Origin: Paramoeba atlantica
Taxonomy: Eukaryota; Discosea
Direction of reading: 5' to 3'
Length of the DNA stretch: 64,000 bases
NCBI GenBank assembly: GCA_977017575.1
Contig: CDRNVI010000158.1
Span: forward strand, 62,001 to 126,000
Part shown: in pieces, positions 11,822-22,275 of the stretch
How the letters are laid out: every line of letters starts with the position of its first letter
Numbering within the stretch: position 1 is the stretch's first letter
Position numbers and translations under genes: made by a program
Notes under the pieces: model-generated
Seen by the model: the letters and a program-made list of their open reading frames with translations, nothing else
The model's database searches: none
What the model was told of the DNA's origin: nothing

Positions 11822-11893
11822 TCCCCGATAGTATAGTTGGCAAAATCCCCGCCTGTCACGCGGGAGTCCCGGGTTCGATTCCCGGTCGGGGAG
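11822..11893 (+). tRNA. tRNA-Asp (GTC)
   Basis: Full cloverleaf: acceptor TCCCCGA/TCGGGGA, D arm with GTATAGTTGGC, anticodon stem CCCGC/GCGGG with loop CTGTCAC (anticodon GTC), and T arm CCCGG-GTTCGATT-CCGG. No intron. Followed at once by T-rich pol III terminator sequence. Confidence 0.95.
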
Positions 11894-12017
11894 GATTTTT
11901 TTATTTTTATTTTTATTTTTATTTTTATTTTTTTTTTTATTTTTTTTTTTTTCCATCCTTTCTTGTGAATTTGTTCGAAGAAAAAAATCTTGAATTTCAT
12001 TTTTCTCAAAATTTAAT

Positions 12018-13631
12018 TTAAATTTGTTCATTGCTCTGTTGTTCTCCTTCAGAGTCACTTGAATTCATCGAGGGAACACTTCCTTGGCGGCTGAAAAATT
12101 CTTGTGGTGATTTTATCTCCCTCTCCTCTGTTTTCTCTTCTTCTTCTGAAGAGTCCCCTTCTTCTTGTTCCATTTTCTGAAATAAATTTTCCCCAAAGGT
12201 GAAACGAAAAGACTCAAGCTGAGCCATTCGAGTCCCTTTATCACTCTCCTGCTCCATCTCTTTTTCAATCTCCTCTCCTGTCTCAGGTTCTTTACTCTTT
12301 GGTTGGTCCTCTTTTTCTTCTTCTTTACTACTTGTTGTTTCTCTGTTGCTCTCATCTACTTCTTCCTCCTCTCTTTCCTCTCCTTCCCCTTCCTCCCTTT
12401 CCTCCCCTTCCTCCCCTCCTTCTTCTTTCCCTTCCTCTTCTTTCTCTTCTTCTGTTACATCATCTGTTTCGTCAGAAAAATAATCATCAGTTTCACCATT
12501 CTCAAGCTCTTTCAACAATTCAGGACCAAAGGAGAAACGAAATGACTCAAGTTGTGACTGAATTTCCCTTCGTTTCTGATTTTGAGAGGGTTTTTGGGGG
12601 GTTGTGTCAATCTTCTGTTTTGAAATTTCCTTTTTGAAAGGAGAAGAGAATCCTTCTGTGGATGGGGAGGAGGAATTTGGGGTTTTGGGGGAGATAGAAG
12701 GAGCCGGTTCTGGTTCTGGTTTTGGTTCACTATCCGTTTCAAGAGAAGGGGAAGGTGGTTTCGCCCAAGAAAAACCTCCCTTTGATGAAGAGAATGGGGA
12801 TGTGTAACTCGAACAGAGAGGTCGACGCTTCCCTCTTTTTTCGATCTTTTTCACTTCTTTTGGCTGCTCCTCAGTGAGGATCTCTTCTTTCTCTTCGCAA
12901 TTACTTTCCTTTTCTTCTTTTTCTTTCTCCTCCTTTTTTTCTTGATTCTCTTGGGTTCTCTTTTCTTCTCTTACTTCCTCTTCTCTTTTCGTCACCTCCA
13001 AATGAGGAGTTTCGTTTTTCTCTTCTTCCCTCAGCCTCAACAGTTGATCAATAACAACCTCTTCAATCCCTTTTTTCTTTAGTATCTCTCTTCCCACCTC
13101 CCCTTTCCTCACTTTCTCGAAATCAATCCCAGCATGCAATAAACGGTTGACAGAGACAGATAAAAGAGGTTCACAACAGCAATGACGAAGAGCTTTGGTG
13201 TACTTAACACGTGAAATCGAATCCCCCAAATCTGTTTTTTTGTAACTTGGGAGAGGTGGGGGAGAAGAAGACCGAGAGGAGACCGAACGGGAGGCGGAGA
13301 ATGTTTCTCTTTGGGCTCGGAGATCCTGTGCCTCTGCGAGCGAGGAACGAGGAGAACAATCAATTGTATGACGAGAAGAGAGTCGGCGAGTCGTTCGAAA
13401 ATATTCTTCTCGATTTTTATCACAACCAAGTAGGAGATGCCCACAAGTGCAATTCTCACAATAAATCCCACCAAGTGGATCTTTACACCTCCATCCTTTT
13501 ATTCCCGAAAAACAAAGTTTCAGAAACCCCAGCCGCCTCAAAAAAAACAAGACAAAAAAAAAGAGCAAACCAGTGAAAGGAGGAGCAAGAGGTTCCTCAC
13601 ATTTAGAACATTTTGAAGATGTACCACCCAT
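12018..13631 (-). CDS. zinc-ribbon protein with long acidic tail and QLESFRF repeats
   Basis: Start ATG at 13631; one 75-nt intron (13496-13570) interrupts the zinc domain; about 512 residues. Spliced, the N-terminus has CSKCEEPL ... CKDPLGGIYCENC ... CGHLLLGC, a treble of Cys pairs recalling the ZNRD2/p27 autoantigen-type ribbon (inference). A Ser/Arg-rich segment follows, then a helical stretch (VNRLLHAGIDFEKVRKG). The last 300 residues are dominated by Glu/Lys/Ser/Pro. Within them a motif occurs twice: QSQLESFRFSFGPELLKELE and MAQLESFRFTFGENLFQKME. The spacing between those hydrophobic motifs is pure acidic sequence, so they could be short linear binding motifs. No function is assigned. 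Confidence 0.7.
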   Translation of the reverse strand: MGGTSSKCSKCEEPLAPPFTGLLFFFVLFFLRRLGFLKLCFSGIKGWRCKDPLGGIYCENCTCGHLLLGCDKNREEYFRTTRRLSSRHTIDCSPRSSLAEAQDLRAQRETFSASRSVSSRSSSPPPLPSYKKTDLGDSISRVKYTKALRHCCCEPLLSVSVNRLLHAGIDFEKVRKGEVGREILKKKGIEEVVIDQLLRLREEEKNETPHLEVTKREEEVREEKRTQENQEKKEEKEKEEKESNCEEKEEILTEEQPKEVKKIEKRGKRRPLCSSYTSPFSSSKGGFSWAKPPSPSLETDSEPKPEPEPAPSISPKTPNSSSPSTEGFSSPFKKEISKQKIDTTPQKPSQNQKRREIQSQLESFRFSFGPELLKELENGETDDYFSDETDDVTEEEKEEEGKEEGGEEGEEREEGEGEEREEEEVDESNRETTSSKEEEKEDQPKSKEPETGEEIEKEMEQESDKGTRMAQLESFRFTFGENLFQKMEQEEGDSSEEEEKTEEREIKSPQEFFSRQGSVPSMNSSDSEGEQQSNEQI

Positions 13632-13898
13632 CAACTTTTTCTTTTTCCATCAAGAACAAAGCGGCAAACAACAACAAAAAAACGAAAAGACAAAAAAAAT
13701 ATTAGATTTCTAAAAATAAAAAATTGTGCTAAATTAGAACTTTTCAAAAAAAATTCAAACCATTGGAAAAAAGTACTGGAAGAGTCCAATTTGATTTTAG
13801 AGCTCTATTCAACTTGTTAGCAACCCCACTTTTCTCTTTTTCGTTTTTGGTTTTCTCTTCTTCTTTTTCTTTCCTTCCTCTCCCTTTCACCTCTCAAG
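13632..13898. other. divergent promoter region, zinc-ribbon gene / TFIP11
   Basis: A 267-bp AT-rich spacer between two head-to-head genes. T-rich leader precedes the TFIP11 start. No further signal seen. Confidence 0.3.
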
Positions 13899-16538
13899 AT
13901 GGACGAAGAAAATTTTGGAATGCAATTTTCAACTGACTCTGATTACGTTGGTGGTTCTTGGATTGGTGGTGAATTCTATTATGGTATGTTTCCTTTCTTT
14001 CCTTCTTTTTTTTTGACCTCAAACTAACTGACACTCTTCTTTTTTTTTTAGAATCGGAAAAGAAAAAACGAAAATTATCAAAAAACGATACGATTTATGG
14101 AATTTGGAATGAAGGAGAAGAAGAACGAGAACAATCACGATCTCACGGAAAAGCGAATTTCTCTCGTCCAATGAATTTTATTTCAAAAGGAATGGTCACT
14201 CAAGACGAATCAAAAGAAGAAAAACAATCCTCTGATGAAGAAGGAAACCTGAGCGGGTCAGACGAAGATGAAAACACAATCAACCCCTTCAACCTGCTCC
14301 CCACAAACTTTGGAAAACCCCCTCCAAAGACAAAAAAGGGAGAAACGAGCAGCCAAAACCAATCTCTCTCGCGAGAGAAGGATCGTGAATTGGGAGAACA
14401 ATACGGAATTGGTGCAAAGTTATTGAAAGGGATGGGATGGAAAGGAGGAGGTCTTGGTGTTGCAGAGAGAAAGGGGAGAGATGCTCCTCTTGATGTTTAT
14501 ATGAGGAAAAAGAATCAGGGTTTGCAGGAAGGAGAAAGACCAAAGACGAAAGAAGAGAGAAGAAAAGAGAGAGAAGAGAAAGAAAAAGGAGGAAAAAAGG
14601 GGAAGGGTAAAGCAGCTGTTCAGTGGAAAAAAAGAGAGAAGAATATCCCTCCCCCAAAGATTGTGTATAAAACTGCAAAAGAACTCTTGAACGAAGAGGA
14701 GAAGAAAGAAGAGAAACAACACATTATTTATGATATGACGGGAAAAGAGGAAAGAGTAACTTCTGCTTCTCAGGCCTTTCGAGGAGGAGGTAAAAATTTT
14801 AATCTATTTTTCTTTTCGAATTTTTTTTTCTTCCCCCTTGTTTTTTTCTCTTCTCAATTTTAACTCTCTTTTTCTTTTCTTCTCTCTCTTTTTAGATGCT
14901 GTTGATTTATACTTTGATCCCTCCAATGCTCCGCTAGAGATGCCAGAACTCCCTCATAATGTTCGAGAATTGGTTCAAGTCGCGGAATTAGAAATTTTCG
15001 AAATTGATTCGAAATTACGAAACCAACACCAAGAAAGAAAAGCAATTGAGAGACAATTCCTTCAATTGAAAGAAAGAAGTGAGTTGGAAGAGAAAGAGCT
15101 CTCACGTTTACAAGAATTATCGAATATTTTGACTCATTGTTCACAACAAACTGCTGTGACATCTTCAGAGAACCCCCCCTCGATGTCCCCACTCGCTCTT
15201 GCAAAGGTCTTTGATCTCTTATTGTTGAAATACCCTCTCGAGTATAAGATGCTTGAACTCTCAGAGATTGGTTACTCTTTTCTTTATCCTTTCTTGAAGA
15301 GGGAGATCCTCTCAAAGTGGGATCCTTTAGTTCATCCAGCGAGGTTTCTTGATATTTATAAAGAGTGGCAAAGATTGTTTGAACAAGGAAAAGAATTAGA
15401 AGGGACGGCAGTACTAAGAGGAGGGAGAAATCCATCAGTTTCGTGTCCAGGGGGGACGATTTTCTTCCGTTTTGTTCGTGATTTGGTCTATGAAAAATTT
15501 CGATCATTTATCGTGAATGATTGGGTGGTTAAATCTCCTTCAAATCCATGCCATCTCTTCGAAATTTGGTTTGATATCTTTCCTCGTGCGTTGACAGCAA
15601 GCATATTACAGCAATATGTTCTTCCGAAATTGGAGAGGACTGTGGAAGGGTGGAATCCGCGACAGGAGGCGATTCCCATTGATGTTTGGCTTCACCCTTG
15701 GATTCCTTTTCTCGGTGATTCTTTGCAATCTCTTTATCCAACCATTCGTCATAAGATTTCTGAAGTATTGAGTATTTGGCATCCTTCTGATCTGACTGCA
15801 CACACCATCCTCTTGCCTTGGAAAAATGTCTTTGATCGTCAGAGTTTGGATGTTTTATTGGTGAGATCTGTCATCCCGAAGCTTGCGATGTGTTTGCGAG
15901 ATTTTATAATCAATCCCGTCAACCAGGATCTGCAGCCTTTAAAATGGGTGATGTTATGGGAAGACCTTCTTCCTTCCAATGTTTTTGCGATGCTTTTCGT
16001 TAATGAGTTTTTCCCCAAGTGGCATCAAGTACTTTGTGCCTGGCTCTCGAATCAACCAAATTATGATGAAGTTTCTCGTTGGTATTCAGGATGGAAAGAA
16101 CAATTTTCTGCTGATCTTAAATCCAAAGATGTTATTCGAGCTCAATTCAATCATGCTCTACAATTAATGGAACAATCTCTCTCTGGCTCTCAAACAATTC
16201 ATTATGCTCCTCCTCCAACAACCCCTGCTCCACCTCCTGGTCCACCGCCTCCCCCCTCTCCTCCCTCTGACGAGGAACCAGAACCTCCTCCACCTCTTCC
16301 GAAAACGTCCCTTGCCTTTGAGAAATACAACTTGAAAATGAGTTTCAAACAGGTTGTAGAAAAATTCGCTGAGGATCATGATACTGTTTTTATGCCTGTG
16401 CCGAGGAGGTTGCATGAGGGAAAACAAGTGTACAGTTTTGGAAATTGTTTGGTATTAATTGACCAGCAAATGTTATTGAGACAAAGTGAAGGCAAATGGG
16501 TCCCAGTGAGTCTGAATGAATTGTTAAATTACAAGTAA
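13899..16538 (+). CDS. TFIP11: G-patch spliceosome disassembly factor TFIP11 / Ntr1
   Basis: Three exons (13899-13983, 14052-14789, 14896-16538) encode 821 residues, near the size of human TFIP11. The N-terminus (MDEENFGMQFSTDSDYVGG, then YGIWNEGEEE and PMNFISKGMV) matches the TIP N-terminal domain. The G-patch follows: GIGAKLLKGMGWKGGGLGV. A helical region and the GC-binding-factor-like domain come next, with the WHPSD and FFPKWH type repeats at about residues 520-640. A proline stretch (PPPGPPPPPSPPSDEEPEPPPP) and the conserved end (SFKQVVEKFAEDHDTVFMP ... LVLIDQQML) close the protein. In the family, the G-patch activates DHX15/Prp43 to take apart the intron-lariat spliceosome in the nucleus. 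This fits a genome with many introns. Confidence 0.95.
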
Positions 16539-16689
16539 AATCAAAAGCAAAACCAACCATTTTGTTGTTTTTGTCCCAAATTTTTAGAGCTCCAAATTTA
16601 GCGGAAACTCTTGGGTCCACTTGCTGTCTTTTCGTTTTGTTTGGTTGGTCTTGCTTGTTTGTTTTTGAAAATTTGGTTTCACAAAAAAA

Positions 16690-19109
16690 ATGTCAGAACT
16701 ATTACTTGAAGCTGTCGAAGAAGGGGATTGTGAGAAAGTGGACCAAATCCTTTTGAATCCAAAAGTGAGCATCAGTCGCCCTCCTCGCTGTCAGGTCTCC
16801 TCTTCTTTCTGAGTTTTGTTTTTATTATCTTTTTCGTTGCTGAGACAAAACGGAGAATAGGGAGGGATCACTCCTTTGATCAAAGCATGCCAAATAGAAG
16901 ACTTGAAAATGGTTTCTTTTTTAATCGATAAAGGAGCTTCTATGAAGAGTGTGACTGTGGTATCTCTGTTTTTCTACAAAATGTTCTTTTTTTTGGGGGA
17001 ACTGAATATCTTTATTTCTCCACAAAGGAGGGAGCAACTCCTTTGGTTGTCGCCTGTGAGCTTGGAAATATCGAACTTGCTGAACTTCTCTTGGAGAAAG
17101 GATCTCCTTTCTGTGTAAGTCCTGTTTGTACTTTCTTTTTCTCCGCCACTCCTTGCTTGGAAACAAACCCCTCTCTTTCAGATCAAAAAAAGTCCCCTGT
17201 GCACAGCCAGTAAACAAGGAAACATTGCATTAGCAAAGTTTTTGATTAAAAAGGGAGCAGAATTAAACCAAGCAAAAACGGTTCTTTCTCCCATTTCACA
17301 AAAATTACCTTTTTCTTGATGTTTCCCAATTGAATAGGGAGGGTTGACTCCTTTGTACATTGCTTGTTTGGATCATAATATAGAGATGATCGATCTTCTC
17401 GTTCGAAAAGGAGCAAACCCCACCTATCCTTCAAAGGTTCCATTTCTTCCATTTTTGGGGGGAGCGGTGTTTGTTAAAATAATGTGCTAGGATAAAATGA
17501 CACCGCTCCATTTGATGTGCTTAGAAGGGAATTTAAAAATTGGCAGAACTTCTGATGAACAAGGGGTCCATTGATAACATTGATGCGAAAAGAAAAGATG
17601 TTCTCTCTTCTCTTCAAAAAGCAAAAAAAAAAATGCCCCCTTACTGAGAACACATTCAAACAGGGAAATTCAAGTTTGCACTTAGCATGTGAAGAAGGAC
17701 ATTTAAATGTTGTTGCCTCATTAGTCGATCGAGGGGCATCCATGAATCTCCCAAACAAAGTGGTTTTCTCTTTCTTTTTGAGTCTCAATTGGACTTACTG
17801 AATATTGGATAATTAAGCGGGGTTTGACTCCATTTCACGTTGCAATTGGACAAGGACATGTGGATATTTTAACCCTTCTTGAACGAAAGGGAGCTTCGAT
17901 CCGAGTTCAGAGATCAGATGGCCTCATTCTCGCTTGCCAAAATAAACATATGGATGTTGTTTCTTATTTAATGGAGCATCGCAAAGAGGTTCGTGAAAAC
18001 GATGTGATTCTATGAAACTTCAAATTGAGCTAAAAAAGATGATTAGGAGCTAACTGTTGCCCCCCTTTATTTTGCAATCACTCATGGTGACATTGAGTTG
18101 GTTCGATTCTTAATTTCAAGGAATTGTCCTATCAACGGAGTGGACCAGGAATACATACGACTGCACTATATGGTAAAACACCATTTTCCAATTTGTTTCC
18201 TCTTTCTCACACTCTCATAAATTCAGTGTTCTTGGTCACCTTTGATCATGGCTTGTTCGCATTACAAGTTTCAAATCGCTGAATTATTATTGCAAAACGG
18301 AGCCCAACATACTTTTCAGCAATACAGCGCCCTTCATATTTGTTGTCGATCGACCGGTTTCGCTTTTCGGGTGATAAGGTGCTTAGTGGAACAGGGTGCG
18401 AATGTCAATGAGATATCTCAGGCTCAGGTAACTTGGCCAAATCCTCCTTACCGCTCTCCCAACCACTGATCCATTCCATTTCAAAACAGGATCTTACTCC
18501 TCTGATGTGTGTTTGCCTATCTCCATGCCAGGAAACACTCGAAAGAATCACTCTCTTGTTGAAAAGTGGCGCGAGGGTCAATGAAGCAAACGTGGTAATC
18601 TCTGATGTTTTCCCTTTTTGTGAGACATTAAATTCGTTGTTTTGACCAATGGTTTCTAACACAGACCGGACAAACCGCTCTCCATTTCGCTGCCCGGTTT
18701 AATAGCTTGGAAGTAATAAAACTCTTGTGTGAGAATTGGAATGCTGATCCTGACCTGAAAACCTCCCGAGTTTGTTGAATGAGAGAAGACTAAAATTCAC
18801 TCTTTTTGTCTTTGAAAAAGCAATTCATGATATTTTGCAGGGGCTCACGCCAGCTGATGAAAGTAATAGGGAGGGTGTAAAGAAATATTTAATGGTATCC
18901 CGACCTTTCTTTATCAGTTTTTCCTTTTCTCAAACTTTCAACAGGAATTCATTCGAATTGATGGTTCCATTAAACCTGCGAAAAGAACAGAAAATAAGAA
19001 GCTCGAACTGGGAGGAGAAGAGGAAGAGAGTAAAAAAAGAAAAAATCGAGATGAATCAGTTGTTTTTGGAGAAAACGAACCCAAAAAACCTCGATCAGAA
19101 ATTGATTGA
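16690..19109 (+). CDS. ankyrin-repeat protein, about one repeat per exon
   Basis: The start MSELLLEAVEEGDCEKVDQI is a helical ankyrin cap. About a dozen exons follow, nearly every one coding one 33-residue ankyrin repeat and split at the same point just before the T-P-L of the next repeat (GITPLIKACQ, GLTPLYIACLDH, DLTPLMCVCLS, TGQTALHFAARF, GLTPADESN). The C-terminus is basic and acidic (KKRKNRDESVVFGENEPKKP) and ends TGA at 19109. In the repeat starting near 17494, the frame for LKI/AELLMNKGS is off by one base around 17542 (extra G or an assembly slip). Either the gene is damaged, or splicing there differs. The function would be a protein-binding scaffold; nothing in the sequence names a partner. 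Confidence 0.75.
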
Positions 19110-19203
19110 ATTGAGTTCAAGTCAGGTTCCTTTTCCCCAACTATTTTCTGATTTTCGTGATGATTCTGTTTGAAGTGAAGATCAGGTTGGGGAGAGCGAA
19201 ATT

Positions 19204-21969
19204 TCATTTCTCTCTTTTTTCTCTTTTCTTGGAACATAAGATCCGATAACGCATACACCGCTCTTCATCGGGCCAAGACATGAAACCTCTGAAATAATCA
19301 AATAAGTATTGAAAAAATTGATTGAAAAGAAACAAAAAAAAGGAACTAAAAAAAACCTCAGAGAAGATGGAGAGAGATCATGGAGGGAGAGATCTGTTTG
19401 TGGGGAGACTTCACCAATGATACATAAATCCTTAAATGTCGCATCAGATTGCCAATTGACATCTCTAAAATAATTATATTAACCCAAAAAAAACAAACAA
19501 TAAACTTTTTGATTTTGAAAAATGAAAGAAAGAAAAGAAAAAGAAAACTGCGCGGCTTTGTGGAGTTGATGGACACAAAAATGGAGACTTTGATTCATTG
19601 ATTTCTTAATCATTTCAAACTCTTTCATTGGTTGAGTTGTTTTTGCGCCAAGGACATCTTCAAAAAGAGATTTCCAATTACTTCGAAGATGTGGGCTTTC
19701 ACATTCTCGATATGATTTACATGGTTTGCATGTCCCTCCCTTTCGAATGAGAAAGAAAGATTCAAAAAAATACAAATTAAAATTTAAAAAAGAAGTAAAT
19801 CAAACATTATATTGTGTGTTGAGTGGACCTTTCGCCTGCAAAAACGAAATGAGAAGAAAGTCAATAAAAGAGAAGAGGGAGAGAAATCAAACGCTATGTT
19901 CAAGCCGCAGTACACAAAATGGAAAAGTGCCCTATCAAAAAGAAAAAACAACAAAAAACAACTGTTTTTCAGCCAAAAAAAAATGAAAAGAAAACAGAAA
20001 AAACGAATTAAAATTCTTTACTTTCTTTACACACAAGCCTAAGGCAGCCAACTCTAATTGTAATGATTCTTCACTATTTTTTGGTGCCCTATTCATTTTG
20101 TTTTATTAATATTTGATTTGGGAAAGAAAGAGAAATGAGAGAGAGAGAGAGAACAAGGCAGGCTTTGCCAATTGAAGAGACTCAAAACGATTATTGGCGA
20201 GAAGGACCGATTTTCTCCTGTTTTTCAAATTTAAATTTTTTCTTGAAATTAAATAATTTAAATACACAACAAACAAATGGTAAAAGCATTTTAAATACAC
20301 AAACAACATACGCACAAGAAGAAGAAGAAAAAGAAAAAGAAGAAGAAGACAAACCCTCCCATTAATAATCGATCATTCCAACCTCCATAGGTCCATTGTT
20401 TTGGTAAATAAACACATCCATCTGAGCGTTTATTCTCTCTTTTTAGAAGGAAGAAGAAGAAAGGAAGAAAAAGGAAGAAGAAAAGAAAGAAAAGAGGAAA
20501 ATGTGTGGGAAAAAAGAAAAAGAACCTTGAAATGAGAGATCAAAATTTGGAAGAGATTTCCAAAGTCCATCAACTCGACTTCTGAGAACTAAAAAAGAAA
20601 AATCAATTTGGGAAAAAAAAATGAGAAATTGATTAAAAAGAGAAATAGATTTTTTGAACAAACTTGAATCATATCGAAAACCTTCTTTTTCTTCCTCTTC
20701 TAAAATCATCTAAAAAATCATAAAAAAAACTCATTTAACAGCATTCAAAAGAAACGAGAACAAAAATGAAAGGAAGAAAAAAAGGGGAGAAAGAGAAAGA
20801 GAAAGAGAGAGAAAGGAAAAGAGAGAGAAAGAAGAGAGAGAGAGAGAAACCGTATTACAAGAAAGAGTCAAATTAAACAAGGCATAAATTCCATCACTCC
20901 CCGAGACAGCATTTACAGGCATTAAAATATCTTGAACTATTTCTTTTGTTTAATTATTTATTTATTTTATTTTCTTTTCTTTTATTTTCTTTTCTTTTAT
21001 ATTTTAGATTTTTTTTATTCTTATTTCTCAAGGAAAATGAAATCAAAAAAAAAACAAAAAGAGAAAAGAGAAGAGAAAAAGAAGAACTTGGAGAGAAATG
21101 AGAAGGGTATTGAATAGGCATTTTAATGGAAACAAGGCGAGTTTTTTGAGATTGGAGTTCTTTATTTAATATTTCGATTTGTTTTGAAAGAAGAATCAAC
21201 TTGAAAAAAAGAAGAGAAATGGATTAAATTATGATTTAGAAAGAAAGGAAAAGAAAAGAAAAGAAAAGAAGAAAAATAGAAAAATAGAAAAATAGAAAAA
21301 TAGAAAATCAAAAAAGAAAAAAGAAAAAGAAGAAAGAAAACCAAAAAAAAAACCTTGAATGAATCATGATTTAAAAAAGAAGAAATAAATAAATCAACTC
21401 TCTTTGATTGTTGAGCAACTCTTTTAATCAGAAAATGAACCAATCCATAAACTAAAACAATAAAAACAATTTAATAAAAACAATTTAATAAAAACTATTT
21501 TAACCAAAAAAAAAATGATGATTTGAATAATTTAATCATTTAGTAATTTAATAATTAATAATTTAATAATTTAATAATTGAAGAAGAACTCTTGATTATT
21601 TCTTGGAATAAAAAGAAAAAGAAGAAAAAGAAGAAAAAGAAGAAAAAGAAGAAAAAGAAGAACAAGAAGAAAAAGAAGAAAAAGAAGAAGAAAGAAAGAA
21701 AGAAAGAAAAGAATGAAAACCAGTGAGATCAAGTGAACGAAGTTCCCCCATCAAACAAACTGCCACAACTGGTTCTAGAAAATAGAAAAGAGAAAGAGAG
21801 AAGAGAAAAGAAAAAGGAGAAAAGAATGAAAAGAGAAGAGAAAAAAATTCAAAAAAAAAAAAAAGAAAACAAAACCTTTTCTCACATTTTTTCGAACTTT
21901 TGAAAAAAGAAAAGAAGGAAAAAACAAAACAAAAAAGAAAAAGAAAAAGAAAACAAAATTTCTTCTCAT
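19204..21969 (-). CDS. secreted glycosyltransferase-like protein, DUF7796-like family, member C
   Basis: Third paralogue. Exon 1 (start 21969) encodes a signal peptide MRRNFVFFFFFFFVLFFPSF. Landmarks on the minus strand: VVAVCLMGELRSLDLTG (about 21770-21730), VYGLVHFLIKRVAQQSKRVD and LFISSFLNHDSFK (about 21440-21355), IKMPIQYPS (about 21120), NAVSGSDGIYALFNLTLSC (about 20920-20860), EGFRYDS (about 20660), VLRSRVDGLW (about 20575), YGGWNDRLLMG (about 20370), LLANNRFESL (about 20200), GGTCKPCKSYREC (about 19735), DVNWQSDATFKDLC (about 19470) and GFMSWPDEERCMRYRILC, with stop at 19204. Introns are longer and richer in A/T simple sequence than in A and B. The GGWNDR and RSRVDGLW motifs are the closest of the three to the plant family. 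It lies tail to tail with the ankyrin gene, 94 bp apart. Confidence 0.75.
21611..21715. repeat. (GAAAAA)n-like purine microsatellite in an intron of member C
   Basis: About 100 bp of GAAAAAGAA units ending in GAAA units, inside the second intron of member C. On the transcribed strand it is a pure pyrimidine tract. Confidence 0.85.
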
Positions 21970-22011
21970 CAAAAAGAGAAAGAAAGAGAGAAAAAAAGAG
22001 AAAAAAAAACT

Positions 22012-22275
22012 ATCACGAAAAAGAAATCTAAATTTAGCGTGAAAAATAGATACCCAAATTTAGCGACTAAATCAAATTATTCTCTTTTTGGTAAAAAAAA
22101 TACTTGTATTTCCCCCAATTTGATTTTTCTCTACTTTAGCGCCTTTTTTCTTTTCTCTTTCTTTTTCTTTTTTTTCATTTTGTTTGGATGGCGATGGCAA
22201 ACCGAAAGAGAAGAAAGGAAAAGGCTTTTGACCCAATCGGTTCTTCTTTGGTTCCGAAGGTTTTTTCTTTTTCTT
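22012..22275 (+). pseudogene. duplicate of the HEATR3 promoter and first exon
   Basis: Near-identical to 27112-27380, the promoter and exon 1 of HEATR3. The 24-codon exon (22188-22259, starting MAMANRKRRKEKAFDPIGS) is unchanged, including its splice donor. The leader differs by scattered substitutions and small gaps. No later HEATR3 exon follows: beyond the donor the DNA is unrelated. It is therefore a truncated copy that may still initiate transcripts into the following region. Confidence 0.85.

Noticed and set aside
20700-21720. CRISPR-like or satellite array
   Set aside because: Only degenerate GAAA simple sequence in introns of member C; no regular spacers.
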